Shown here: piece after piece, positions 25,048-37,600 of the stretch | How positions within the stretch are numbered: position 1 is the stretch's first letter | Layout of the letters: each line of letters opens with the position of its first letter | Assembly (NCBI GenBank): GCA_002189035.1 | Contig: NEEC01000019.1 | Span: forward strand, 1,860,001 to 1,924,000 | Source of the DNA: Utricularia gibba | Lineage: Eukaryota; Streptophyta; Magnoliopsida; Lamiales; Lentibulariaceae | DNA length: 64,000 bases | Direction: 5' to 3' | Made by a program: the position numbers and the translations under genes | Notes under the pieces: model-generated | Database searches by the model: none | Told to the model about the DNA's origin: nothing | What the model saw: the letters and a program-made list of their open reading frames with translations, nothing else

Positions 25048-27351
25048 ATGGCGTCTTGTTCTATCTCTTCCGCCGTTGGCCACCAGTGGCGCGTGAACCT
25101 CTCTTGGAGATGTTCGATTCTCAGCCGAGGCCTTTTTACTTCGGATTCGAGACAATCGTTGCTGGCTTTTTATGGTAGCCGCCGTGTTCCTCGCCGAGCC
25201 TCCGTTTCAGGCTTTTCCCTCAAGCCGTCGAGGAGTTTTTCGCAGTCGTCGTCCAATTCCGCCACGTTTCCGGATGCGCTGGGACTTCATGATTTCGTGC
25301 TCAAAGCGGGTTCCATGGTCACTGAGCCAGTCGTTTCTGATTCCCATTCCGAGTGAGTATTTCTGTTTGCTATTGGTTTGGATAGTGGTGACAGGTGCTT
25401 TGGTAGCCCTTTTCCAGTTGCATGCCAGTAAGCTACTAAGGCCTCGGCTTGTATTACATCGGCTTCATTCACTTTCTTCTTGTAGCTCATGCATAATTTA
25501 TGGTATAATCTTTTTTTCAGTGCAGTTCCCAGTCTCGGCTTCAATTTGTTCTCAACCTAATTGTCCTGCATTGTCGGAAATCCGATTAGCTTCTTTTTTT
25601 TCTTGGAACCTTTGTCTGCTTTCAGAAAAAAAAAGGGTCATGCTGCTATATTGTTTCTTTTCATAGGTGTAGCTCGCCTCCATCTGATGTCGTTTCGAGA
25701 GGCCGTATTTATCATGAAACCTATGGATGCCAGATGAATGTGAACGATATGGAAATCGTAATATCTATAATGAAGAAGGCAGGATATACTGAAGTTGTAG
25801 AGGTTCCTGAGAGTGCAGAAATCATATTTATAAACACATGTGCAATCAGAGACAATGCTGAGCAAAGAGTGTGGCAGAGGCTTAATTATTTTTGGTTTTT
25901 GAAGAGGCAATGGAAAAGCAATGTTGCTACTGGAAGATCAGAGTCCAAGCATCCTCCTAAAGTTGTTGTACTTGGTTGCATGGCTGAGAGACTCAAGGAA
26001 AAAATTTTGGATGCAGAGAAAATGGTCGATGTTGTTTGTGGTCCTGATGCATATCGGGACTTGCCACGGCTATTAGAAGACGTAGATGCAGGCCATAAAG
26101 GGGTCAACACACTGTTATCACTTGAAGAAACTTATGCTGATATTAAGCCGGTCCGTATTGCAAAGAATTCAATCAGTGCCTTTGTCTCCATAATGCGGGG
26201 TTGCAATAACATGTGCTCATTCTGTATTGTTCCTTTCACGAGAGGGAGGGAACGGTCACGCCCAATTGAATCCATTGTGAGAGAGGTGGCTGAACTTTCA
26301 AATGAAGGGGTGAAAGAGGTTACTCTTCTTGGCCAGAATGTAAACAGTTACAATGACACATCTAGTCTTGAAGAGGTGAATTCAGGTGCCAACTGGAAGT
26401 ACAGCGATGGCTTTTCCAGCATGTGCAAGGTCAAGAATATGGGAGTACGTTTTGCAGATCTCCTCGACAAGCTTGCAGTAGAATTTCCAGAGATGAGATT
26501 CCGTTACACCTCCCCTCATCCAAAGGAGTTTCCTGATGAATTGTTGTATGTCATGCGAGACAGATACAATATTTGCAAAAGCATCCATTTGCCAGCACAA
26601 TCTGGCAGCAGTGCTGTGCTAGAACGAATGCGGAGAGGATATACACGAGAAGCATACTTAGATCTGGTAGAACAGATAAGAACTTTAATTCCAGATATGG
26701 GTATCACCAGTGATTTCATCTCGGGTATGTCAAGATTCTGCAGTTATCAGTATTCATTTCATAGATTCACATTGTCATTGCATCATATACCGAGAGTAGT
26801 GTTTGAGTGTGCTCATTCTTACTCTGTTTTGTTGATCTGCAGGTTTTTGTGGGGAAACAGAACAGGATCATGAGGAAACTTTAAGTCTAGTAAAAGCTGT
26901 TGGCTATGATATGGCATATATGTTTGCTTATAGCATGAGGGAGAAAACTCATGCTCACCGCAACTATGTCGATGATGTTCCTGATGATGTAAAGCAACGT
27001 CGGTTGGCTGAACTCATAGAAACGTTCAGAGAGAGCACAGGCACATGCTATGACTCCAGAGTTGGGTGCACCGAACTCGTATTAGTCGATGGTCCGAACA
27101 GGCGAGCTCCGGACACCGAACTCATTGGAAAAAGTGATAGAGGGCATAGAGTATCATTTGTAAAACTCCCGGTTCCAGACAGGCTCAACAATCATCTCAC
27201 AAGGATCCCAGAAACAGGTGATTTTGTAGAAGTGCACATCTCAAGGTCGACCAGAGCATCTCTGCATGGGGAAGCACTTGCCATCACAAAACTGAGCTCA
27301 TTCTACGCTGACAACCATGGACAATCTGTGGCTTATGCCAACGCAGCTTAA
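25048..27351 (+). CDS. MiaB/CDK5RAP1-type tRNA methylthiotransferase
   Basis: Three exons (25048-25352, 25667-26724, 26843-27351) encode 623 residues. The N-terminus is rich in Ser/Arg and poor in acids, as in organelle presequences. The UPF0004 domain starts at [15 protein letters not shown] and contains [17 protein letters not shown] and [12 protein letters not shown], supplying the three cysteines of the auxiliary 4Fe-4S cluster. The radical-SAM motif is CNNMCSFC within [20 protein letters not shown]. The C-terminal TRAM region is present ([20 protein letters not shown]). Relatives add a methylthio group to N6-isopentenyl-adenosine at position 37 of tRNAs in bacteria and organelles. Plastid or mitochondrial action is inferred from the leader. 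All key cysteines are present. Confidence 0.93.
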
Positions 27352-27822
27352 AAGAACCAATTGCTGGATCCTTGGACCAGTGGAATGCCTGATGTTAAGC
27401 AGATTCCATGGAAATTCGAAAATTCAGGCTATCTAATGCAACGGAGGCAAGAGATGGATAGGGGTTCTGTATCTGCTGTCTCCAACCCACAGAAAGTACA
27501 ATGCTGCTTGGGCCAAGTGTGTGATTTAGTGAATTTTTTCCCTTGAAATTTCGCTTGTCATTTCGTTTCTTGCTCATGAGACCAAACCATCAAGATCACC
27601 ACGAAGTAATCAGAAATGAAAGCTACTGGGCTTTCTCGTTCGAGGTTAAGAACAGAGAATCGAAGCTTACACATGGAAAGAGTTTAGAAGAAGTACTTGC
27701 GGAAAAACTTGAGAGGTTTTCCTGCTTCTCAATTTCACAGGCTTGGAACCTCCCAGAATATTCATACAGGTTCATAACAGAAGAGACAAATGGTGGCTTT
27801 TTTTTGCTGGGCATGGGAAGAA
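27352..27822. other. Intergenic between convergent genes
   Basis: Should hold the 3' UTRs of the methylthiotransferase (+) and the oxidoreductase-like gene (-). Open frames here lack motifs. Confidence 0.45.
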
Positions 27823-28191
27823 TCACTTGGTCTGGTAGAGCCGGTTGTATTCCTCGAGTTCCTCGTAGTACACGTCCCACACGCACCTGACGCACCCGCT
27901 GCCGCAGCAGTCTCCCGGCAGAGGCTTCTCAGGGGGCGGAGGAACCGATGTAAGAAGAGTCGGATTCGGTTTCTCCGGAACGAACGTGGGGGTCGGATTT
28001 CCCCATTCCTTCATCGTTTTGTATTCTGTTTCACGTTTCATGTTCGGGCCGTTCTCCTCAGATTCATCAGCCATGGATCCAACTCTCAGCGAAATTGTCG
28101 CGCGGATGAGATAAGGAGAGCGCCGGCGACGGGATGGGAGTAGTGCGGCGGGGAAGAAGATTCTTCGGGCTGAGAGATCCGCCAATCGCAT
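27823..28191 (-). CDS. Oxidoreductase-like domain protein (OXLD1-type)
   Basis: A single exon. The C-terminal part PPPPEKPLPGDCCGSGCVRC followed by VWDVYYEELEEYN is the short oxidoreductase-like N-terminal domain (Pfam PF09791) with its CCxxGCxxC cysteines; its activity is unproven in general. Starting at 28191 gives 122 residues with an Arg-rich, acid-poor leader (LSARRIFFPAALLPSRRRR) typical of mitochondrial import. An inner ATG at 28074 (MADESEEN) would give an 83-residue protein without it. A TTTATAA element on the minus strand at about 28250 would place transcription near 28220, making 28191 the first ATG, so I prefer the long form. Confidence 0.78.
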   Translation of the reverse strand: MRLADLSARRIFFPAALLPSRRRRSPYLIRATISLRVGSMADESEENGPNMKRETEYKTMKEWGNPTPTFVPEKPNPTLLTSVPPPPEKPLPGDCCGSGCVRCVWDVYYEELEEYNRLYQTK

Positions 28192-29369
28192 AAGGATGGT
28201 TGATTCAATATCGCAAAATGGAAAATTCTTGTCGAAGAAATTATTCATTATAAAACCAATCCCAACCTAACAGACGGCGAGCATGCTTCTGTGGTTCCCC
28301 TCCCGTGGCGGTGAAGCTTCCATAACCCCTCTTCCTCCGAGACAAATCAAGCCCAATTCCCAGTCTCAAACCTTTCCCCAAGCGTCCGAGGAAGAAACAG
28401 AAGCCTCTCGCGGGGAATTTGCCCCTGTTGTGAGGATCAAGCCAGGAACATGCTGGAACTCTCTTTTGTTTATTAATAGTATTGATTTATTCTAAGAAAA
28501 AAATAGTGAAACTACAATTTGTTTCTTCGAATATAAAATAAGTAATATATATTATTGTCAGACATATTAATTCTGATTACATAGTATCTTATAAGCTACT
28601 TATGATATAATAGAAAGTGATGAAAATATAAGTGTTATCAGGTAGATAAAGAAAAGCAGAAACATGTTTCTTAATCATTTTTAGGAAAACTATTAAATGT
28701 TTTGTCGTCGTGTCGGTGGCTGGCCGGTTTAACGGAACTCAACAGCGTCACGTTATAAATGCAAGGACCAATTATTGCAGAGAGTTTGAACTTTGAACTA
28801 TCCATGATTGCACTTTCATTCAATTCTTTTTTCAAATGTCGAACGAGCATCTTCCTCCTGCCACTTTGTGTTTGAATTCAAACGCATTAAATGGTGACTG
28901 GTAAAGAAAGAAATCATGATCCTAACTGATGATTCAGGTCTTTAAGTTTGTACAGCCTCCCATTTCAGAGGGGGGAAGAAGAAGAAGAAGATCAGCACAT
29001 GGGGGGGAGCGGAGGCAGGGCATAATCACGAGGTAAAAGTGAAATTCAATCTAACCCCAAAATGGTTGTAGTCTATTTCGCTTCCCCGACATTTGACAGG
29101 CTGTTTATGTGGACCAAAGTGGCTCTTTGGCTGAAAAAAAGCCAAACAGGCTGAGTAGATGGCTGGATTGAGTGTCGTCATAGTGTGACATTTGTGTTGA
29201 TGCATCTACGTTTGACTAACTTCCATCCGTAAAGTCGATTCTCTTGTTCCTTGTTTCTTGATGATCATTTTTGGGGTCTTATGTTATAATTTTGCTTCAA
29301 ATACGTGATCTTCGTGTTCTTGTGGCTTCTGGGTTTTTGTAGTTCTCTTTCCTTTTTTCTGTGGATGAA
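28192..29369. other. Intergenic: kinesin promoter region
   Basis: Holds divergent promoter sequence for the oxidoreductase-like gene and the kinesin. A short GAAGAAGAAG run lies near 28978-28990. No convincing exon: an open frame at 28283-28495 has no recognised motif. Confidence 0.45.
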
Positions 29370-32300
29370 ATGGGGAGTTTGGAGGAGGCTGGGGCTGGAG
29401 AGGAATATATCGGAGGAAATGAGGAGAGGATTTTTGTGTCGGTAAGATTGAGGCCTTTGAATGCTGCTGAGATATACAGGAATGATGTTTCAGACTGGGA
29501 ATGCATCAATGATGACACAATTGTCTACAAGAATGCATGTCTCTCTACCTCAGAGAGATGTATGTATCCCACTCTCTATACATTTGGTAAGTAGAAAACG
29601 CTTAATATCTTAAGCTTCTCTCTGCCTCTGGTGCAATTTGAAATATCATTGTTCCTATAACCGAGAGGCCAGGAAATCTCTGTAAAATCTCTTTGGTATT
29701 TCACAGACAGAGTTTTTGGTAGTGATTGCCCAACAAGGGAAGTGTATGAGAAAGGTGCCAAGGATGTCGCTTTATCAGTTCTTCATGGGATGAATTGTGA
29801 GTGATGCTATTTTCTGAACCTATGTGTGATGTTTTTGTTTCATATTTTTAAGCACATTTTGTTGCGCTCTGTAGCAACTATTTTTGCTTATGGACAAACG
29901 AACAGTGGGAAAACGTATACAATGACTGGAGTAACTGAGTATGCTCTTGCTGATATCTATGAGTACATGCGGAAGGTAAACATGCTGCTTGATCGCTATT
30001 TGCATCTTTGTGTACTGCAGTTAAATGAACTCCTCTAAGAACTCTTTCAGAACCCAGAGAGAAATTTTGTATTGAAGTTTTCAGCTATGGAGATCTACAA
30101 TGAGTCTGTGAGAGATCTCCTTAGTGTGGATAGCACTCCACTAAGACTTCTAGATGATCCAGAGGTGCAAAGCAAACCCCTAGATTTTAAATATTCACTG
30201 TCATGTGTATGTTATTTTCTCACAGACTGCTAATTTTTCAGAGAGGAACCGTAGTTGAGAAGCTCACTGAGGAAGTGATAAGTGACTGGAGCCATGCGAT
30301 TCTCCTACTCTCTGTATCCAAAGGCAGGCAACTTCTGACTTACTTAGATGTTAACATCGTCTACACATTCTCATTCATCCATTGATTGTTGCAGCCCAAA
30401 GGCAAATTGGGGAAACTTTTCTTAATGAAATGAGCTCCAGATCTCACCAGATAATCAGACTCGTAATGCTTTTGCTCCACTTGTTTCTCTATCATTTCTT
30501 TGTAGATTCATTTTCCGGTTTTTGCTAACAATGATGCTTTCACAGACAATTGAAAGCACTTCCCGGTACAGCACAAGCACCCTGACAGCTTCTGTGGTAG
30601 AGATTCTAAGATGAATAAAACACATTTTTTTGAATATGAACTTATCCGTCTGATACAGTCTGACTTCTCATTGCAATACAGAGCTTTGTCGATCTTGCCG
30701 GAAGTGAACGTGCATCACAGTCCTTTTCAGCAGGTACAAGGCTTAAGGAAGGCTGCCACATAAACCGCAGTTTGCTTACACTGGGAACGGTTATTCGCAA
30801 GCTGAGGTACATTTAGCATTTTAGTGAGGTTAGCTTGAGACTGCAAATTCTGATCATGATGGTTGTGCCTGTTTTTAAATGGCTTATTCAGTAAAGGACG
30901 AGGTGGGCACATTCCTTTTAGAGACTCTAAGTTGACTCGAATTCTGCAAGCATCATTAGGAGGGAATGCGAGAACAGCCATTATTTGCACAATGAGTCCA
31001 GCTCGAAGTTACGTTGAGCAATCAAGAAATACCCTTCTATTTGCAAGCTGTGCAAAGGAAGTGACTACCAGTGCTCATGTTAATGTTGTCATGTCCGAAA
31101 AAGCTATGGTGAAGTGCTTGCAAAGGAGAATAGAGAAGTTGGAAGATGAACTTAGAAGCTCCCAGTCCATGTACAATTCTGCAAATTTTACTGCATTTCT
31201 CAGAGAGAGAGATCTACAGATTGAGAAGGTATTAAATCAAGGCTTTTTCTTGAAACAAGTATTCAGTTGATGTGAAATCACATTGAAACGTTTCTTGTTG
31301 TTGAAGCTTGAAGCAGAGGTTAAAGAACTTACCTTGCAAAGGGATATTGCTCAGTCAAAAGTTAGAGATATGCTTCAAGCTCTCAAAGACAGCACACGAT
31401 TATCTGAACAGGTAAAAAACATTCACTATTTGCTGAACATTTTTCCTTGACAATTCTCATTTCATTCACCTCACCTCCATATTACTCCTGTTCTAGGTGG
31501 GATTTGATCACTACTGTCACCTTCGAGGTGAGAAGCCCATGGATAACAGTATTGAGGATAAAGAGACTTCTTTTCAGTTAGAGCCATGTTCATCTGTCTT
31601 AGATACACTTGGGGGTGACATAAGAACTTCAGAGGCATGCGCAGCAAATGTTCCAGATGTTCATGAGAACCTTATGATTTCATCAAGAATGTCAGCCAGC
31701 AGTTCAAGCATCAGTGAGAGCTATTCGTTTAATGGTTGGGATGAGGCTGAGAAACAAAGTGATGTGTCTTTGGAGGATATGTGCACAGAAGTTCATTGTA
31801 TTAACAAAGCAGATTCTGAGGAATCTGAGTCTTTATGCTCCAGGGAGAGCCGTGGGTATCATCAGGAGTTGGGAAATGGACATGAAGCAGTTGTTGAATC
31901 ACCATTGACCCCTGCAAAAGATCATGAGCAAAACACCTTGAGAAATGTTTGTGAGAGGATTACAGAATCGAAGATTGAAAATCTCAAGGATGTGCATTCG
32001 CCCTTGAGCAAAGAGACAGAACCTAAGTTCGTTTATCTTCTTGAGACTCCTCCTGGAAACCCTCTGGATAGAGATTCATCCTTCCATGGGAGGCGGAAAC
32101 TGAGTAGGAGTAAGAGCTGTCAGGAGAGCATTCTTGATTCAGGGTCGTCATTGTTCAAGATGGAGTTGAGTGACAGCACCTCATCCTTTCGCACTGAAAG
32201 AGCACAAAAGCATTTTGAGAGGGAACCTATTCCATTAAGCTCAGGTTCCAACTTCCAGAGTTCAGCTACAAAAGATTCACAGCTCTCTCCCAGAAAGATG

Positions 32301-33216
32301 ATTGTGTACAGGATGATGGCCCAAACCTGAAACTATGGTCTGTGGAGGATGCTAACAGCAGCTCTGATGACATCAAGGAAACAACAGAAGTTTTGACAGA
32401 GCAACCAGTGAGTGACGCGTCATTTTATAAATTATAACTACCGTGTTATGTTAATTGTATCTCATATTAATTGGTTTTCCGCTTACTTATGCAGTTGCAG
32501 GAGATCACCCCACCAAGGAGCGATCAATCAACAAACAAGAGCATGAAAGATGTATCATTAGATCCCATTGAAGATGATGACGAAGGAGATAGATATGCTT
32601 CTAGTTGGCATATGGAGTTCAAAAGCCTCCAACAAGAAATCATTGAACTTTGGCATGCTTGCAAAGTCCCCTTGGCGCACAGAACCTACTTCTTCCTCGT
32701 TTTCCGAGGTGATTCTTCAGATGCTGCGTATCTCGAAATCGAACGAAGGAAAATGAAATTCCTGAAGAACAAACTATCTGCTGGAGAAGGGATCTTCTTC
32801 AACAGAAAGATCATAACGCTGGCTTCAAGGTGCTAACTTGCAAATCATTCTAGCCTCCAGGATCGAACCAATTTGAAATAACATTCACCTTCTTCTTTTC
32901 CATGACCAGTGTAAAGGCTCTTCACGAGGAGAGAAAGATGCTATGCCGGAGAATGTCGAAGAAGCTCTCCGAACAAGAAAGAGAGAACCTCTTCCTGAAA
33001 TGGGGAATCAGCCTCAGCTCCAAACACAGAAGGCTGCAGTTAGCTCAGCGTTTGTGGGATCAACCAAATGACATGGATCATGTTCTAGACAGCGCTCTCC
33101 TAGTCGCAAAACTCACAGATTTCGTCGCACCTAACAAGGAAATGTTTGGCATCAACTTCACTCCAAACAAATTTTCAACAACTTGCAGTTTCAAAGGCAT
33201 CATCCCCTTGCCATGA
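29370..33216 (+). CDS. Kinesin-7 family motor (NACK/CENP-E-like, KIN-7)
   Basis: Thirteen exons from 29370 to 33216, about 947 residues after allowing for one missing base. The motor domain is N-terminal: [13 protein letters not shown]-loop [14 protein letters not shown], switch I region [10 protein letters not shown], switch [13 protein letters not shown] and [21 protein letters not shown] coiled coil follows ([16 protein letters not shown]), then a long Ser-rich tail, then the NACK_C/DUF3490 domain ([20 protein letters not shown] and [11 protein letters not shown]). These motors act in cytokinesis and mitosis by microtubule transport. Two oddities: the intron 30324-30394 begins with GC, not GT, and exon 31497-32407 changes frame near 32290, where one more C restores the frame into the next exon. 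The ATG at 29365 is out of frame, so 29370 is used. Confidence 0.88.
30324..30394 (+). other. GC-AG intron in the kinesin gene
   Basis: Exon 30242-30323 ends TCC AAA G and is followed by GCAGGC; the next exon starts at 30395 after GCAG. Only this join restores the motor-domain sequence [14 protein letters not shown]. The nearest GT donor, at TCT/GTATCC, breaks the frame. The intron is 71 bases. Confidence 0.75.
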
Positions 33217-34631
33217 TCGTCTTGGCTGATCACAGAAATGAGATTAAGCATGCTGCATTGTAGTTCCAAAAGCCTCCTTGTTTTGGTTTCTCCCTAGCAG
33301 TATGTTGTAACTTTACTTCGTGCCTAATCACTTACATTTCTTTGATTCAATAGAGCTGCGTTCTGTAAATCAAATTTTTTTAAAATGAGTTTATTTAATT
33401 TTGATAGATTTCAATCTGTCATTAAAAAAAACAGAAATTAAGATTTTGATATTAATTTTATAAATTATTAAATTTCGTAAATATTAATTTTAATGATTAA
33501 TAAGGTCAAAGACTTAATGAAGTTATCTTATTTTAATTAAGGATAGAAGATGAGACATGTTTAAATAAAGAAATCCTTCTGATTTTATATAAAATATTCT
33601 TTTTATAAGAGAAGAAAATTAAATTATGAATATCTAATGTTTGAAATGAACATTATCATGCAAGATGAGCATAGTTGTGACATTTGGTATACAAAATTTT
33701 ATATTATACAATATAATTTTATAATCCAAAAATTAAATCTATTAATAAAATTTTAAAATTGAATACAACGCTGAACCAATAAGTTGGCGGATCGATCTGA
33801 CATAAAACTTAATTTTATAATTATTTTATTAACTTATGTATTATTTCATAAATAGAAAATATTATATCATATTCGGATAATTATTATATCCGAAAGAAAT
33901 TTAAATAAGCAGAACGGATTATCAAAAAAGTACAAATAAATTAATTAAATAAATTTTTATTTTGTAAATTAAATATAAAAAATAGGGAGAAGGAAGGGCC
34001 GACATTATTACAAGGCCCTATTCAAAAAGATGTGATGCCGTTTTATTACAAGGCCCTTGGCATTTGCCATGAATGTAGGAGGCCGTGTCTGTGCCACTGC
34101 TGCCTGCTACGCGTAGACGTGGACGTGGATGTGGATGCAACTTGGCTTCCTCAATTTCCGAGACTGGCCGGCATCTTCGTCACCCCATTGGCGCCGCCGC
34201 ACCTGAGTGGGCAAATCCTTCCATTTTCCTCTTCGAATCCCTAGATTCAGTAGCTACAGATCCATCCACTGGGCACGAATTGCGCCGCATTGCCCATAGC
34301 GTCCAGCTCCACTCATCTTGGTGCCGCCATTGATCTTCTTCGATTTTTTCGGCTCCAGGTAGGATCACAAACACAGGAGGCTAGCTATAGGTGGGAAGTG
34401 TGTTTGTGCTCCTTTACGATGAGCGGATTTCGTTTGTGTGTGAGTGTGTTTGATGATTCGATCTCTCCTACTGCATTAACAGAAAGTGTTTCGTTTTTCT
34501 TTTCCTTCTCAGAAAGAAGGTGATGTAATGAGAAAGCGTCCGCATGCACTCATTTTAGCTGAGTTGTTGAATGTAAATATGATCAACTCTAGAGCAAGGT
34601 AACACGGGGTTGGAGGTGCGGTGGAGGAGTG
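33217..34631. other. Intergenic: kinesin 3' end and O-fucosyltransferase leader
   Basis: AT-rich from 33370 to 34000. From about 34080 the composition is mixed, with a GTGGAC-rich patch and an AGGTAGGATC donor-like site near 34357, consistent with a spliced 5' UTR of the next gene. No coding exon supported. Confidence 0.45.
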
Positions 34632-37600
34632 ATGGTCCAGAGTCACGCTGCTGGAACACCGAAGAAGCAGAAGGATAAGCAACAAGTTCCTTTCCCTGGG
34701 CTTCGACAGCATTGTTGGAACTACTCACCTTGTGGGCGACGACTGCCGGTGCCATGGACGGTTTTCTGTGGGGTGCTGCTGTTTACGTTTGGGTTCATAT
34801 CCCTGTTCACCGGTCATGTTGCATCTAATATTGAGTGGTACTCGCAGCGATTTGTTAAGCAGACCTGGTACTACAAGAAGGTATTTGAAGTGGTTTTTGT
34901 TTATGCATATAATTTCCTTTATCAACAGGGCATCTATTGTGCTTGTTTTGCATTTACTAACGAACTTTTGCCGTATCCTTGAAGGCATCTGTTTTCCATT
35001 CTTAAATATGTCCTTGTGAGAACCTTTTTAGAGTTTAGATTGCTTTAGTTTCTGGTTCACAATGCCACTTTTTTGGATTTATATTTTTTTTACCAGTATT
35101 ACATTTTAAATTGCCATGAGTCAACGGACAGCTGCTTTCATTTTGGATGTATATTAAAGTGGGCACTGTCTTCCTTTTTTGTGATCTAGCAATAACATTT
35201 CTTGATCATACTGCATATTAACATTTCAAACCTCATCCGTCTCTGCATTGCAGGATGCCTATCGTGCTCCTGTTGATATGTGGAAATCACATTTCTCAGA
35301 ATTTTACCATGGGTGCAGCAATCGAAGTGCTCAGTTTTTGCGTAGCCCAGCCTTCTCTTCTGTGAAATCTTATAAATCTCTCCCCACTGATTTTCTTTTT
35401 CGTAGAAGTTAATTTGTTTGCAGATAGAAACTCTCAACTGTTCTTATTTCAATGTATTTTTAGTTGTGTTTTCATTTGAAGGATTTATCGTGAACTTACT
35501 AACTCTCATTATTTATCTGTAGCTGCTGTACGGCAGCGGCTTTCAAATGGATACTTACTTATTGCAACAAGTGGAGGGCTGAACCAGCAAAGAACAGGAG
35601 TATGTGTTTTCATCCATGTTTATTTTTTAACATCACAGGAATTATGTCATGCGCAACTGCATGATTGTCTGCTATGTAGATGTTTTCATTAGTTTTGTCT
35701 ATCTGTTGTTTAGAAGTTCCTCGTTTCTGGTGCTTGGTTGATGATATGTGCTTGACTATTCATTTTCTGCCTTCAGATTACGGATGCTGTAGTGGTTGCG
35801 AGGATATTAAATGCCACCTTGGTTATTCCAGAACTGGATCACAATTCATACTGGAAGGATGACAGGTTTGTGCCATATACATACGCTATTCGAAAAACAG
35901 TTTCAGATATATTCGAACACATTAGGGTAAATGCTTGTGTATGGTGGCTGAAATCCTTTCTCTTCTCATAGTCATATTAGTACAGTTTGTCCAAATTAAC
36001 TTCTACTATAATTTGGTTTTAATGGATTTAAAATTGTGGGAAAATGGAATATCTTCCTTATGTAGCAGGATATTAACCTGTTATCAAACAGAGCCGCATC
36101 ATGAGGCTTATATAGCTTACCTCATTTAGTGGGAATAAAGCTTTCATATATGTATTTGTGGAACATGGCATGTCAATCTTTTCCTCATGTATATGCACTT
36201 TACTCTGCAGCGATTTTGTCAACATTTATGATGTTGATTGGTTCATATCTTACCTTCAAAAGGATATTCCAATTGTTAAACGAGTACCAGAGAAAGTAAT
36301 GAGATCAATGGACAAACCACCCTATACAATGCGTGTGCCACGGAAGTCTGAACCTGAGTATTATATAGAAGAAGTATTACCTATTTTATTGAGGAGGAAA
36401 GTAAGTCGAAAAGCTCTATTGTAAATGCTCTATAATGATGCTTGAGTATACATATTCTTCTACCATGAGTTACCTCTATACAATGTAAATGACTTGGCAC
36501 ACCGGTGCCTTTAATAAATGTGTTAATTGATTGGATTGCTATGTGTTTAGTGATGCCTTACAGATTATTTTGTAACACTCTGCAGGTTGTTCAGTTGACT
36601 AAATTTGATTACAGACTCTCTAATGAACTTGATGATGAGCTACAAAAGTTGCGATGCCGGGTTAATTACCATGCTCTTCGTTTCACTAAACGTATACGGA
36701 ATTTGGGTCAGAAGGTTGTAACTCGCATGAGGAAAATGGCGCATCGCTATATTGCTGTACACTTGAGGTTTGGATCCTTGTCATTTGTATTGCTCCTGGA
36801 ATATGAAAGCAAGTCTGCAGTACTTCAGTGTCATCTAATTACACTATCCTTTTATTTCTTGCAAAAGTATCTTTGTTCATGTAACAATAAAGTATTTATA
36901 CAGGATGAAAAATCAACTTCAGATCATGTTCACTGTGGTGATATTTTTTTTCTATATGAAGGCATATGCTGGCCTTTTGTGGCCTTCCTTCTCAAAATGG
37001 ATAATGTTTGCTTATTCAACAGTTTGTACCTCTTGGAGCTAGCACTTCACTCGTTTTACTCATGATCGCTGTACATCTTTTTTTGACACCATATTGATTG
37101 GGAATTTCTGGTTCAGTGATTGCTCAGAACTGATTTGCATATTATCAAGGAACTGAAGCATTTAACTTGTAGATTTGAACCTGATATGCTTGCATTTTCT
37201 GGATGCTACTTTGGTGGGGTGACAAAGAAAGACTTGAGTTAAGTGAGATAAGAAAGCGCTGGGAAACTCTACCTGTAAGTTTATTGTACAGCAGGAAAAC
37301 TGTTGAAGTGACTAACACGAAGAGCCAAGTTTATAATGCTTTGGTTTTTTCTGGGCAGGAATCAACCCCAGAAGAAGAGAGAATTCGAGGGAAATGCCCG
37401 CTGACCCCTCAAGAAGTTGGCTTATTGTTGCGAGCAGTCGGCTTTGAAAACAGCACATACATTTACGTTGCATCTGGAGAAATATATGGAGGAGAAGAGA
37501 CCCTGAGGCCCCTGAGAGAGCTCTTTCCTAACTTTTACACAAAGGAAATTTTAGCTGGTGAAGAGCTGAAGCCTATTCTGAGCTATTCATCTCGTTTGGC

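Noticed and set aside
28283-28495. 70-codon open frame on the plus strand
   Set aside because: No recognised motif and no convincing partner exon; probably upstream sequence.
34032-34333. Overlapping open frames with Asp-Val repeats before the O-fucosyltransferase
   Set aside because: Caused by a GTGGAC-type repeat; better explained as promoter or spliced 5' UTR.
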